A stretch of 64,000 nucleotides of DNA from Rhizobium leguminosarum bv. trifolii WSM1325 (GCA_000023185.1 CP001622.1:4363501-4427500), one strand, 5' to 3'; counted from the first letter of the stretch, positions 8,255 through 19,055 are shown. The notes: generated by a model not told the origin, from the letters alone. Numbers and translations are program-made.

Positions 8255-9365
8255 CCACGCATCGGACTTCGTCCTGCAGGCCATAAGCTTCGACTCTCTG
8301 GAAGGCTGGAAGGATGATGATCCCTCCGGCCTTTTTGAAGTGATGCGAAGCTGCCGCCGGCAAATCACCGATGTCAAATCGTACCGTACCGGATCGCTGG
8401 GCCTGAGCTCGGAAGACCTGCTTCCGCTTCTCGCCGCTGCCGAAGATTTCACTCCGCCATCTCCGGCGTTGGCGCGCGCTTTTTTCGAGACGCACTGTCG
8501 GCCCTTTCTGATTCGCCGCAAGGATGGCAATTCCGGCTTCGTCACCGCCTTCTACGAACCCGATATCGACGTGGCCGAGCGGCCGGACGAAATTTTCCGT
8601 TTTCCTTTCTACCGGCGTCCGGGCGATCTGATCGATCTCGACGACGCCAATCGCCCCGCCGAGCTCGACAAGGCCTATGTTTTCGGCCGTCTGCATGAGG
8701 GCCGCGTCGCTGCCTATCCGGACCGCCGCGCCATCGATCAGGGTTTTCTCGAAGGCCGCGGCCTCGAAATTGCCTGGGCGAAGTCGAAGGTCGATGTCTT
8801 CTTCGTGCATGTGCAGGGTGCTGCCCGTCTGCGTTATACGGATGGTCGTATCGGCCGCATCACCTATGCGGCGAAGGCCGGCCATGCTTTCTCGGCGATC
8901 GGCAAGCTGCTCATCGGGCGCGGGGAGATCAATCGGACGGAGATTTCGATGCAGGCGATCCGTGCCTGGCTGGCGCGCAATCCCGAGAGCGTCGACGAGG
9001 TATTATGGCATAACCGCTCTTATATTTTTTTCCGCGAAGCGCCGGTTGCCGATCCACAGGCAGGCCCGATCGCGGCCGCCAAGGTGCCGCTTCTCGCCGG
9101 GCGCGCGCTTGCGGTCGACCGGATGATCCATACCTTCGGCTTTCCTTTTTTCATTCGCGCCGAAAGTCTCACCCATCTCGACCAAGGCCGCCCGTTCCAC
9201 CGGCTGATGCTGGCGCTCGATACCGGCTCGGCGATTATCGGGCCGGCGCGGGGTGATATCTTCACCGGCTCGGGGGACATGGCCGGGGAAAGTGCCGGCA
9301 CCGTCCGCAACGAGGCCGATTTCACCATCCTCATTCCCAATGCCGCCGCCGGAAGATTCGACTGA
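8247..9365 (+). CDS. mltA: MltA-type lytic murein transglycosylase
   Basis: The 372-residue protein has the MltA fold. Its first half contains VTAFYEPDIDVAERPDEIF, and its C-terminal 3D domain carries LALDTGSAIIGPARGD with the likely catalytic aspartate, followed by IFTGSG. MltA enzymes cleave the MurNAc-GlcNAc bond of peptidoglycan with formation of 1,6-anhydroMurNAc. Oddly, no signal peptide or lipobox is visible from ATG 8247 (MSDHASDFVLQ), nor in the upstream frame extension to 8139. The start overlaps the Tim44-like gene by eight bases, and the stop overlaps the Smr gene by one base. Confidence 0.85.
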   Translation: MSDHASDFVLQAISFDSLEGWKDDDPSGLFEVMRSCRRQITDVKSYRTGSLGLSSEDLLPLLAAAEDFTPPSPALARAFFETHCRPFLIRRKDGNSGFVTAFYEPDIDVAERPDEIFRFPFYRRPGDLIDLDDANRPAELDKAYVFGRLHEGRVAAYPDRRAIDQGFLEGRGLEIAWAKSKVDVFFVHVQGAARLRYTDGRIGRITYAAKAGHAFSAIGKLLIGRGEINRTEISMQAIRAWLARNPESVDEVLWHNRSYIFFREAPVADPQAGPIAAAKVPLLAGRALAVDRMIHTFGFPFFIRAESLTHLDQGRPFHRLMLALDTGSAIIGPARGDIFTGSGDMAGESAGTVRNEADFTILIPNAAAGRFD

Positions 9366-9931
9366 TGGCCAGGGATCGCAAGCTGAGCGCGGATGAGAGG
9401 ATCCTCTGGGGCAAGGTTGCCCGCAGCACCCGGCCGATGCCCGGCAAGGCGGGGGCGTTGACCGAACTCGACGCCTTTCTTGCCGAGGCCGAGGCGGCGG
9501 CCGAACGGGAACAGGAAAAGCAGACGCCAGCCACACCCACGCCGCTGCAGGCGACAGCACCGTCAACGGCGAAGCCATCGGCCGGGGTGCATCATCCGCT
9601 GGAAAAGCCGGTCAAGCGGAAGATCGCCAAGGGCCGGCTGGCGCTCGAAGCGCGGATCGACCTGCACGGGTTGGTGCAGAGCCAGGCTCATGCCATCCTT
9701 CTCGATTTCCTGATCCGCGCCCATGAGCGCGGCATGCGCCATGTGCTGGTCATTACGGGCAAGGGCAGCTCCATGGGCAGCGAGGGTGCGCTGAAGCGGG
9801 CGGTGCCTCTCTGGTTCTCGAAGCCGGAATTCCGTTACCTGATCTCCTCCTATGAGTCGGCCGCACAGCATCATGGCGGTGAGGGCGCGCTCTACATTCG
9901 CCTGTCGCGGCGGCATGGGGAAAGGCCATGA
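9365..9931 (+). CDS. Smr (MutS2 C-terminal) domain protein
   Basis: The 188-residue protein has a variable, Ala/Glu/Pro-rich N-terminal half with short helices, and a C-terminal Smr domain from about residue 95. The domain shows IDLHG at 98-102 (family LDLHG) and TGKG at 131-134, the two signatures of Smr nucleases. Smr domains bind or nick nucleic acids; the stand-alone bacterial proteins are linked to RNA processing or ribosome quality control. Start and stop overlap mltA (1 base) and the XRE gene (4 bases), so the three are one operon. Confidence 0.88.
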   Translation: MARDRKLSADERILWGKVARSTRPMPGKAGALTELDAFLAEAEAAAEREQEKQTPATPTPLQATAPSTAKPSAGVHHPLEKPVKRKIAKGRLALEARIDLHGLVQSQAHAILLDFLIRAHERGMRHVLVITGKGSSMGSEGALKRAVPLWFSKPEFRYLISSYESAAQHHGGEGALYIRLSRRHGERP

Positions 9932-10305
9932 CACCCTTCGGAGAGGCGGTTCGCAGGCTGAGAGCGCGCAAGGGCGTCTCGCAGAAGGAGATGGCGGAGG
10001 CACTGAATGTCTCCCCCGCCTATCTCTCGGCGCTCGAACATGGAAAGCGTGGTTTGCCGACATTCGATCTGCTGCAGCGCATCGCCGGCTATTTCAACAT
10101 CATCTGGGATGAGGCTGAGGAACTGTTCCTGCTCGCCCGCTCGTCCGACCCGCGCGTCGTGATCGACACCTCCGGACTGCCCCCCGAATATACCGAATTT
10201 GCCAACCGGCTGGCCCGGCGGATTCGCAACCTTGACAGTGCAGAGATAGGCCGGCTATCGGCTCTTCTCGAAAATGGCGGCAAAGGCGACGGAAAAGCGT
10301 CATAA
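9928..10305 (+). CDS. XRE-family helix-turn-helix transcriptional regulator
   Basis: The 125-residue product has a Cro/CI-type helix-turn-helix in residues 4-62, with the recognition region GVSQKEMAEALNVSPAYLSA and EHGKRGLPTF. The tail ends in a helix resembling a dimerisation segment (IRNLDSAEIGRLSALLE). It is the last gene of the Tim44-mltA-Smr-XRE operon and overlaps the Smr gene as ATGA. Its targets are unknown; the gene lies 135 bases ahead of gyrB, so regulation of gyrB or its own operon are obvious possibilities without direct support. Confidence 0.88.
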   Translation: MTPFGEAVRRLRARKGVSQKEMAEALNVSPAYLSALEHGKRGLPTFDLLQRIAGYFNIIWDEAEELFLLARSSDPRVVIDTSGLPPEYTEFANRLARRIRNLDSAEIGRLSALLENGGKGDGKAS

Positions 10306-12876
<2,571 letters not shown>

Positions 12877-12896
12877 TTGATATTTCAAAATAAATG

Positions 12897-12923
12897 GCCC
12901 CGCTATCTTTAGGATGGCGGGGC
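12897..12923 (+). terminator. gyrB terminator hairpin
   Basis: GCCCCGC (12897-12903) pairs with GCGGGGC (12917-12923) and is followed by TTTCGTTT. It lies 20 bases after the gyrB stop and just before the converging nitroreductase gene. Confidence 0.7.
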
Positions 12924-12961
12924 TTTCGTTTGCCCGATATCTGCTTGGCCTTTGGCTTCGC

Positions 12962-13561
12962 TCAATTCGCGACGAAGCGCCCGTTGAAGGCGACCTCGGA
13001 GAGCGGCTTGCGCTGGCTGGGGAATTCGCGCGCCTGATTGCGTTCGGAAAGAACGCTCTTGTCGGCCAGGCGGCCGACGGCGACGCCTGCTTCGACCCGG
13101 TATCCCTCGGGAATGGCGAAAGCCTGGCTGATCTCCTCATGTTTGATGCCGCCCATGCCATGGGCATAAAGGCCGGAGAGGCGCGCCTGGATCGCCAGAT
13201 GCCCCCATGCCGCACCGGCATCGAAGGAATGAGTGTAGCTCGGCTTTTCCTCAGCCGAGCCGGCAGCCCCGGTGAAGGTGCGCGACACGACGAAGATCAG
13301 CGCTGATGCATTCCTGGCCCATTCCTGGTTGGAATCGTTGAGCAAAGCGACGAATTTCTCCCAATGCTCCGAACCCTTGAGGCCATAGATGAAGCGCCAG
13401 GGCTGGTGGTTGGCCGAGGACGGCGCCCAATGGGCGGCGTCGAGCAGACCGAGTAGCTGCGCCTCCTCGATGATTTCGCCGGTGAAGGCGCGCGGCGACC
13501 AGCGGTCAAGAAACATCGGATCGACCGGATATTCGGATTCGCGGTTATTGCTCTTCGTCAT
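12962..13561 (-). CDS. Nitroreductase-family FMN oxidoreductase
   Basis: The 199-residue protein has nitroreductase-fold landmarks: the N-terminal FMN-phosphate segment RWSPRAFT, the NHQPWRFI motif, FDAGAAWGHLAIQARLSGL in the dimer helix, and GVAVGRLADK near the C-terminus. Members reduce nitro compounds, quinones or enones with NAD(P)H using FMN. The natural substrate is not evident. It converges with gyrB and is followed upstream by a DUF2218 gene on the same strand with a 43-base gap, so the two may be co-transcribed. Confidence 0.88.
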   Translation of the reverse strand: MTKSNNRESEYPVDPMFLDRWSPRAFTGEIIEEAQLLGLLDAAHWAPSSANHQPWRFIYGLKGSEHWEKFVALLNDSNQEWARNASALIFVVSRTFTGAAGSAEEKPSYTHSFDAGAAWGHLAIQARLSGLYAHGMGGIKHEEISQAFAIPEGYRVEAGVAVGRLADKSVLSERNQAREFPSQRKPLSEVAFNGRFVAN

Positions 13562-13604
13562 GCTTGTTCCAGGGTTTGCAGAAAATTTGGATCGGGGGCT
13601 GGGC

Positions 13605-13889
13605 TTAGTCCGTCCAGACGATGTCGAGTTCTTCGCGGAAGGCGAAGCGCTTTAGATGATCGCCGATGACGTGCTGCATCCTTTCCTGTTGCGAGGAATC
13701 GGCGACGGAAAGTGTCAAGGTCAGCGCCGCATCGTCGGCCGCAAACGTCACCTCGGTCGTATCGCTGAACGGCACCCGGCCCTTCAGAGGATCAAAATCG
13801 ACGCTGAACTTGTGGCTCCAGTGTTTGCAGAGTTGCTGCAGGTAGCGGCTTGCATGTTCGGTCCGCACGACGGCCTTCGAGAGATGCAT
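13605..13889 (-). CDS. DUF2218 family small protein
   Basis: This 94-residue soluble protein fits DUF2218, small proteins of unknown function often found in rhizobia. It contains TEHASRYLQQLCKHWSHK and a C-terminal RMQHVIGDHLKRFAFREEL. The ATG at 13889 (MHLSKAVVRT) is preferred because GGAG lies seven bases upstream; a GTG at 13901 would add four residues. Other DUF2218 proteins occur near siderophore or metal-uptake genes, but nothing of that kind is present here. Its function is not known. Confidence 0.8.
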   Translation of the reverse strand: MHLSKAVVRTEHASRYLQQLCKHWSHKFSVDFDPLKGRVPFSDTTEVTFAADDAALTLTLSVADSSQQERMQHVIGDHLKRFAFREELDIVWTD

Positions 13890-14059
13890 TTCGAACTCCA
13901 CGTCATTTTGTATAGCAGAGACATATTTCCTGCTTCACCGGCTTGGCAAGCGCAGCATCGTCGCAGCTTGGGTGTACAGACTGTCTCCACAAAAGCGGCC
14001 TCACGCCGGCGTCGAAGCAGGATAATAAACCGTTTAGTCAATCGCTCGGGGAGTTGCGC

Positions 14060-15020
14060 ATGCTGGTGAACGGAAAATGGACGGAAGACTGGCAGCCCGT
14101 TCAGGCAAAGGACGAAAAGGGCGGCTTCGTCCGCCAGACCTCAAGTTTCCGCAATTGGGTGACCCGGGATGGCAGCGCCGGGCCGACTGGCGAAGGCGGC
14201 TTTGCAGCCAGGGCCGGCCGCTACCATCTTTATGTCGCATATATCTGCCCCTGGGCCTCACGTACCCTGATCGGCCGCAAGCTCAAGGGCCTGGACGACG
14301 TCATCTCCGTCTCGGTCGTTGAACCGCTGCTGGGCAAGCAGGGCTGGCGCTTCGGCGATTATCCCGGCGCGACGAAGGATCACGTCAACGGCGTAACCTA
14401 TATGCATGAAATCTATACCGGGGCAGCACCCGATTTCACCGGCCGGGCGACCGTGCCGGTTCTCTGGGACAGAGAGAGAAAGGCCATCGTCAACAATGAA
14501 TCCGCCGATATCCTGCGTATGCTGAACAGCGGCTTCGGTGGTCTGGCAAAAAAATCCGATCGATCTTTACCCGGCGGAGAGACGCACCGAGATCGATGCT
14601 TTCAACGATCGCATCTATCCCGATCTCAACAACGGCGTCTACCGCGCCGGTTTCGCCACCACGCAGATCGCCTATGAAGAGGCTTTTGCCGATGTTTTTT
14701 CCTGCCTCGACTGGGTCGAGCGGCAATTCGAGGGCCGGTCTTTTCTGTTCGCCGATCATCCCACCGAGAGCGATATCCGGCTTTTCGTAACGCTGGTGCG
14801 CTTCGACGTCGCCTATCACGGCATCTTCAAATGCAATCTGCGCCGGCTTTCCGACTATGCCAAGCTGCGCGCTTTCTGCCGCCGCATGCTGGATTGGCCG
14901 GGCATCGGTGAAACGGTGAACCTCGATCATATCAAGCGCGGCTACTATTCGATCGAAAGCCTCAATCCGACGAAGATCATTCCCTCCGGCCCGGATCTGA
15001 CGGAAATTTTTAGAGCATGA
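14060..15020 (+). pseudogene. Glutathionyl-hydroquinone reductase-like glutathione transferase, broken by a single frameshift
   Basis: The N-terminal half starts at ATG 14060 (GGGAG upstream) and reads to about 14555. It includes YICPWASRTLIGRKLKGLDD, the xi-class GST site with nucleophilic cysteine. At the run of seven A (14548-14554) the frame changes. Removing one A joins GFGGLAKNPIDLYPAE to the C-terminal half, which carries DAFNDRIYPDLNNGVYRAGF and ends at 15020, giving a full-length protein of about 319 residues. Such enzymes reduce glutathionyl-hydroquinones or glutathionyl conjugates. As written the gene would end out of frame at 14677. It may be a sequencing error, a true pseudogene or a slippage-prone tract. 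Confidence 0.85.
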
Positions 15021-15060
15021 TGCCGAAAGATACGGGCGGTTTTCGGCAGAAAATCATCCG
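15012..15060. repeat. Rhizobial intergenic mosaic repeat (RIME-like) at the end of the GST gene
   Basis: AGCATGATGCCGAAA and CGGTTTTCGGCA form an imperfect inverted repeat of a type scattered between rhizobial genes. The GST stop codon TGA lies inside its left edge, so the last residues (FRA) are repeat-encoded. Family membership is from memory of such elements. Confidence 0.55.
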
Positions 15061-15164
15061 AATCGCGGCAAAGCCGTACCGCTTCCCGGCAAAGCCGTAA
15101 TGACACCGATGAATAATTCGTTCATAGGTGGCTGCAAATCCGTTTTCGATGAGGAGGAAATTCC

Positions 15165-16007
15165 ATGAAGCTGATGCGTGTTGGCGAAGCAGGCAGTGAA
15201 AAACCAGCACTTCTCGATGCCGATGGCAAGATCCGCGATCTCTCCGGTCATGTCGCCGATATCGGCGGTGAAGCGATCGGACCGGCAGGCCTTGCAAAGA
15301 TAGCGGCGATCGATCCGAAGAGCCTTCCGGAAATCGCACCCGGCCGCATCGGCGCCTGCGTCGCGGGCACTGGCAAGTTCATCTGCATCGGCTTGAATTA
15401 TTCGGATCATGCTGCCGAAACCGGTGCGACCGTGCCGCCCGAGCCGATCATCTTCATGAAAGCGACATCCGCAATCGTTGGACCGAACGACAATGTCGTC
15501 ATTCCCCGCGGTTCGGAAAAGACCGATTGGGAAGTTGAGCTCGGCGTCGTCATCGGCAAAACCGCCAAATATGTGACGGAAGCCGAAGCGCTGGATTATG
15601 TCGCCGGTTATTGCGTCTCCAATGACGTTTCCGAGCGCGCTTTCCAGACCGAGCGGTCTGGTCAGTGGACCAAGGGCAAATCCTGCGACACCTTTGGCCC
15701 GATCGGCCCCTGGCTCGTGACCAAGGACGAAATTGCCGAACCGCAGAACCTCGGCATGTGGCTGACGGTCAACGGCCAGAAGATGCAGAACGGCTCGTCG
15801 AAAACGATGGTTTACGGGGTTGCGTTTCTCGTCTCCTACCTCAGCCAGTTCATGTCGCTGCATCCCGGTGACGTGATCTCCACCGGCACGCCTCCGGGCG
15901 TCGGCATGGGCCTCAAGCCGCCGCGTTATCTCAAGGCCGGCGACGTGGTCGAACTCGGCATCGAAGGTCTCGGCACGCAGAAGCAGACTTTCGTAGCGGA
16001 TCGTTAA
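15165..16007 (+). CDS. Fumarylacetoacetate hydrolase (FAH)-family protein
   Basis: The 280-residue protein has the FAH C-terminal catalytic fold. Glu123, Glu125 (DWEVELGVVIG) and Asp154 (VSNDVSERAF) are the probable metal ligands, and GDVISTGTPPGVGMG is the family's C-terminal motif. Members with this layout act as 2,4-didehydro-3-deoxy-L-rhamnonate/fuconate hydrolases, acylpyruvases or oxaloacetate decarboxylases; the exact reaction is uncertain. Translation starts at ATG 15165 with a strong GAGGAGG upstream. A hairpin terminator follows, so it is probably a single-gene transcript. Confidence 0.88.
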   Translation: MKLMRVGEAGSEKPALLDADGKIRDLSGHVADIGGEAIGPAGLAKIAAIDPKSLPEIAPGRIGACVAGTGKFICIGLNYSDHAAETGATVPPEPIIFMKATSAIVGPNDNVVIPRGSEKTDWEVELGVVIGKTAKYVTEAEALDYVAGYCVSNDVSERAFQTERSGQWTKGKSCDTFGPIGPWLVTKDEIAEPQNLGMWLTVNGQKMQNGSSKTMVYGVAFLVSYLSQFMSLHPGDVISTGTPPGVGMGLKPPRYLKAGDVVELGIEGLGTQKQTFVADR

Positions 16008-16050
16008 TAACGCTTCCTGCTGAGAAACTTAAGTTTTCAGGTCGATTATG

Positions 16051-16080
16051 ATGCCGGAGATCAATTCTCCGGCATTTTTT
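16051..16080 (+). terminator. Rho-independent terminator after the FAH-family gene
   Basis: ATGCCGGAGA (16051-16060) and TCTCCGGCAT (16066-16075) form a perfect 10-bp stem with a 5-base loop, followed directly by a T tract. It is one of the clearest terminators in the window. Confidence 0.9.
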
Positions 16081-16100
16081 GTGTGGGTCTGGTTCGTCAA

Positions 16101-16115
16101 TGTTGCTGTGCAACA
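16101..16115. promoter_or_regulatory. Candidate PhaR/AniA operator upstream of phaZ
   Basis: TGTTGC-TGT-GCAACA is a perfect 6-bp inverted repeat with a 3-base spacer, about 97 bases before the phaZ start. Its TGC-N3-GCA core resembles sites described for the PHA-responsive repressor PhaR (AniA in rhizobia). The link to PhaR is inference. Confidence 0.45.
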
Positions 16116-16211
16116 AAAAACTGTTAGTCTGCGCTACGTGCCCGCGTTACGAAAAGAGTCGATGCCTTTCAATCGGTGTTATCTTTTCGATAGAGAAAGG
16201 TGGCGCCTTCC

Positions 16212-17489
16212 ATGTTTTATCAGCTTTATGAATTGAACCATGCCGCCATGGCGCCGTTTCGCGCCGCGGCAGATATCATGCGATTTGCCTATGCCAATCC
16301 GCTGAATCCGTTCTCCCATACGCCGTTCGGCCGGACGATGGCGGCAAGTCTCGAAATGTTCGAACGCACGACGCGCCGCTATGGCAAGCCGGAATTCGGA
16401 TTGAAGCAGACGACGATCGGTGAAAAGACGGTTTCCGTCCGCGAAGAGGTTGTCTGGTCGCGACCCTTCTGCAATCTTCTGCATTTCGCCCGCGGTATTC
16501 CAGCCGCCCGCGGCAATGACCCACGCATCCTGATCGTCGCGCCGATGTCCGGCCACTATGCCACGCTGCTGCGCGGCACGGTCGAGGCGCTGCTGCCGAG
16601 TGCCGATATCTACATCACCGACTGGATCGACGCTCGCATGGTGCCGATGACGGAAGGCACGTTCGATTTCGACGATTACGTCGACTACGTCATCGAGATG
16701 CTGCATTTCCTCGGTCAGGACACGCATGTCATCGCCGTCTGTCAGCCTTCCGTTCCGGTGCTGGCAGCCGCTGCCGTGATGGAGGAAGCCAGGGATCCGC
16801 TTTCGCCGGCGTCGATGACGCTGATGGGCGGCCCGATCGACACGCGCATCAACCCGACGGCGGTCAATAAGCTCGCCCAGGAGCGGTCGCTGCAGTGGTT
16901 CTCCGACAACGTCATCATGAACGTGCCCTGGCCGCAGCCGGGCTTCATGCGCCCGGTCTATCCGGGATTCCTGCAGCTTTCGGGCTTCATGTCGATGAAT
17001 CTTGATCGCCACCTCGTGGCGCACAAGGAATTCTTCATGCATCTCGTGAAGAACGACGGCGAGCCGGAAAGACATCGCGATTTCTACGATGAATATCTCG
17101 CTGTCATGGATCTGACCGCCGAATTCTATCTGCAGACGGTGGAGGAAGTCTTCATCAAGCATTCGCTGCCGAAGGGCGAACTGATGCATCGCGGCAAACG
17201 CGTCGATCCGGCGGCAATTCGTAACGTGGCGCTGCTGACCGTCGAAGGTGAGAATGACGATATCTCAGGTGTCGGCCAGACAAAGGCGGCGCAGACTATC
17301 TGCGTGAACATTCCCGAAGATATGCGCATGCACTATCTCCAGCCGGATGTCGGCCATTATGGTGTTTTCAACGGCTCGCGTTTCCGCCGCGAGATCGCGC
17401 CGCGCATCATCGATTTCGTCCGAAAGCATTCCCGTTCCGCCGTCAAGCCTCCGATCCCGCGTGTCATCAAGGGCGGCCGGACGGGCTGA
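16212..17489 (+). CDS. phaZ: Intracellular polyhydroxyalkanoate depolymerase
   Basis: The 425-residue product matches intracellular PHB depolymerases, which break down stored polyhydroxybutyrate. The nucleophile elbow is VCQPSVP with Cys177 in place of the usual lipase-box serine, as known for this family. The C-terminal HYLQPDVGHYGVFNGSRF holds the likely catalytic histidine. No signal peptide is seen, as expected for a cytoplasmic granule enzyme. The ATG at 16212 (MFYQLYELNH) is the family start; a GTG at 16200 lies in frame. A palindrome that could bind PhaR lies upstream. Confidence 0.92.
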   Translation: MFYQLYELNHAAMAPFRAAADIMRFAYANPLNPFSHTPFGRTMAASLEMFERTTRRYGKPEFGLKQTTIGEKTVSVREEVVWSRPFCNLLHFARGIPAARGNDPRILIVAPMSGHYATLLRGTVEALLPSADIYITDWIDARMVPMTEGTFDFDDYVDYVIEMLHFLGQDTHVIAVCQPSVPVLAAAAVMEEARDPLSPASMTLMGGPIDTRINPTAVNKLAQERSLQWFSDNVIMNVPWPQPGFMRPVYPGFLQLSGFMSMNLDRHLVAHKEFFMHLVKNDGEPERHRDFYDEYLAVMDLTAEFYLQTVEEVFIKHSLPKGELMHRGKRVDPAAIRNVALLTVEGENDDISGVGQTKAAQTICVNIPEDMRMHYLQPDVGHYGVFNGSRFRREIAPRIIDFVRKHSRSAVKPPIPRVIKGGRTG

Positions 17490-17634
17490 ATCAGGGGCAG
17501 CTGAATTAGCAAAACGAATTCAAGGCTTTGTCCGATTTCGCGGGCAATCGTCTTGAAGGCGCTTATTGCGGTTACCACATCGATTTCAGCGTTCGGTATT
17601 CTGCCGGGCGCGGAAAGCGAGGGATACCCGCACG

Positions 17635-18069
17635 ATGAACCAGTCAGCATTGCTTCGACCGGATTGGACTCCGGCTACCATTGCCCTGATGATTCTCGGC
17701 TTCATGGTTTTCTGGCCTCTGGGTCTTGCCATGCTTGCCTACATCATCTTCGGCGACCGTCTGCGCGGCTTCAAGCGTGACGTCAACCAGGCGACCGATG
17801 GCTTCTTCGCCTCCTGCCGCCGCCCGCATGGCCGTCACCGCCCACACTTCTCGACCGGCAACGGCGCCTTCGACGACTGGCGTAAGGCCGAACTCGACCG
17901 GATGGAGGAAGAGCGCCGCAAGCTTGACGAAATGCGCGAGGAATTCGACTCGTATCTGCGCGAGCTCCGCCGGGCCAAGGATCAGGAAGAGTTCGACCGC
18001 TTCATGCGCGACCGCAGGAACGCCAAGCGCGATGACAACGGCCCGGTCGCCGAATATCAGACGCCGTAA
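17635..18069 (+). CDS. DUF2852 membrane protein
   Basis: The 144-residue protein has one or two hydrophobic segments around residues 14-38 (TIALMILGFMVFWPLGLAMLA). A basic stretch with HGRHRPH follows, then a long charged helix (about 78-130) that is probably a coiled coil, rich in Glu, Arg and Lys. This layout fits DUF2852, found in Rhizobiales with no known function. ATG 17635 gives the family-type start with the membrane segment near the N-terminus; the frame extends to 17566 without support. A terminator follows. Confidence 0.78.
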   Translation: MNQSALLRPDWTPATIALMILGFMVFWPLGLAMLAYIIFGDRLRGFKRDVNQATDGFFASCRRPHGRHRPHFSTGNGAFDDWRKAELDRMEEERRKLDEMREEFDSYLRELRRAKDQEEFDRFMRDRRNAKRDDNGPVAEYQTP

Positions 18070-18091
18070 ACGCCTGAACGATGAAATGATG

Positions 18092-18118
18092 ACCGGCATC
18101 TGTCGATGCCGGTTTTTC
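18092..18118 (+). terminator. Terminator after the DUF2852 gene
   Basis: ACCGGCATC (18092-18100) and GATGCCGGT (18105-18113) make a perfect 9-bp stem with a TGTC loop, followed by TTTTCC. Confidence 0.85.
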
Positions 18119-18176
18119 CATGTCTGCCCTTCCGCCGATCATTTAGATTTGCCGGCGAATCGTATAGAAAACACGC

Positions 18177-18935
18177 ATGTTCTCGCTTCTGAAAACAATG
18201 TCGAAGGCGCGAAAGCCGGCTCCGCCCGAAATGCGGACGCTCGATGTCGCCGGCCGGCTCATGCCGCTGACGATCAAGCAGCACGACCGGGCGACACGAA
18301 TCACGCTGCGCATCGAGCCGGGTGGCCGCGCCTTGAAGATGACGGTGCCGAAAGGCCTTGCCGCGCGCGAGGTCAATGCCTTCCTCGACCGTCATCAGGG
18401 GTGGCTGCTCACCAAGCTTGCCAAGTTTTCGACCGATACCGGCCTGCGTGACGGCGGCGAAATCCTCCTTCGCGGCGTTTCCCATCGCATCCAGCATAGC
18501 GGCAGCTTGCGCGGGCTGACGGAGGCGGTTTCAATAGACGGCAGGCCGGTGCTGCGCGTCAGCGGCATGCCGGAACATGTCGGACGGCGCATTGCGGCCT
18601 TTCTCAAGAAAGAGGCGCGTGCCGATCTCGCAAGACTGGCGACGATGCACGCCGCAGCGATCCGGGCGCCGATCCGCTCGATCTCGATGAAGGATACTCG
18701 CAGCCGCTGGGGCTCGTGTTCGTCGGAGGGAAATCTGAGCTTTTCATGGCGCATCGTCATGGCGCCGCCGTCGGTGATCGATTATCTCGCCGCCCACGAG
18801 GTCGCCCATCTCAAGGAAATGAACCACGGCCCGCACTTCTGGGCCCTCTGTGGCAAACTTTGCCCCGGCATGGACGAGGCGAAATCCTGGCTCAAGCGGC
18901 ATGGCAGCCAGTTGCACGCGATCGATTTCGACTAG
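18177..18935 (+). CDS. YgjP/DUF45-type zinc metallopeptidase
   Basis: The 252-residue protein has the YgjP (DUF45) layout: a beta-rich N-terminal part, then RSRWGSCSSEGNLSFSWR and the zinc motif HEVAH (residues 207-211) followed by NHGPHFW with His217 and His220. This resembles SprT/WSS1-like metalloproteases. Cellular substrates are unknown. The start is ATG 18177; MSKARKP seven codons later is an alternative. It is monocistronic as far as can be seen, between a terminator and a mosaic repeat. Confidence 0.88.
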   Translation: MFSLLKTMSKARKPAPPEMRTLDVAGRLMPLTIKQHDRATRITLRIEPGGRALKMTVPKGLAAREVNAFLDRHQGWLLTKLAKFSTDTGLRDGGEILLRGVSHRIQHSGSLRGLTEAVSIDGRPVLRVSGMPEHVGRRIAAFLKKEARADLARLATMHAAAIRAPIRSISMKDTRSRWGSCSSEGNLSFSWRIVMAPPSVIDYLAAHEVAHLKEMNHGPHFWALCGKLCPGMDEAKSWLKRHGSQLHAIDFD

Positions 18936-19055
18936 CGCATAAACTCGAATATCGGAATCGATTTTTCGGAAAGGATTACGCGCAGATTTAAAGTGATAGA
19001 GCTTCTCTAGGGCGTCCTTTGGACGCGCGGCGCTCTGGCCGAGAGCCGCGCTAAA
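18936..19055. repeat. Mosaic intergenic repeat upstream of trpF
   Basis: The gap before trpF contains a segment with TCGAATATCGGAATCGATTT and a hairpin GCGTCC-TTT-GGACGC (19012-19026). A further imperfect stem of about 10 bp follows (19027-19051). These modules resemble the rhizobial RIME elements seen elsewhere in the window. The trpF promoter must lie within or just after it. Confidence 0.55.
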
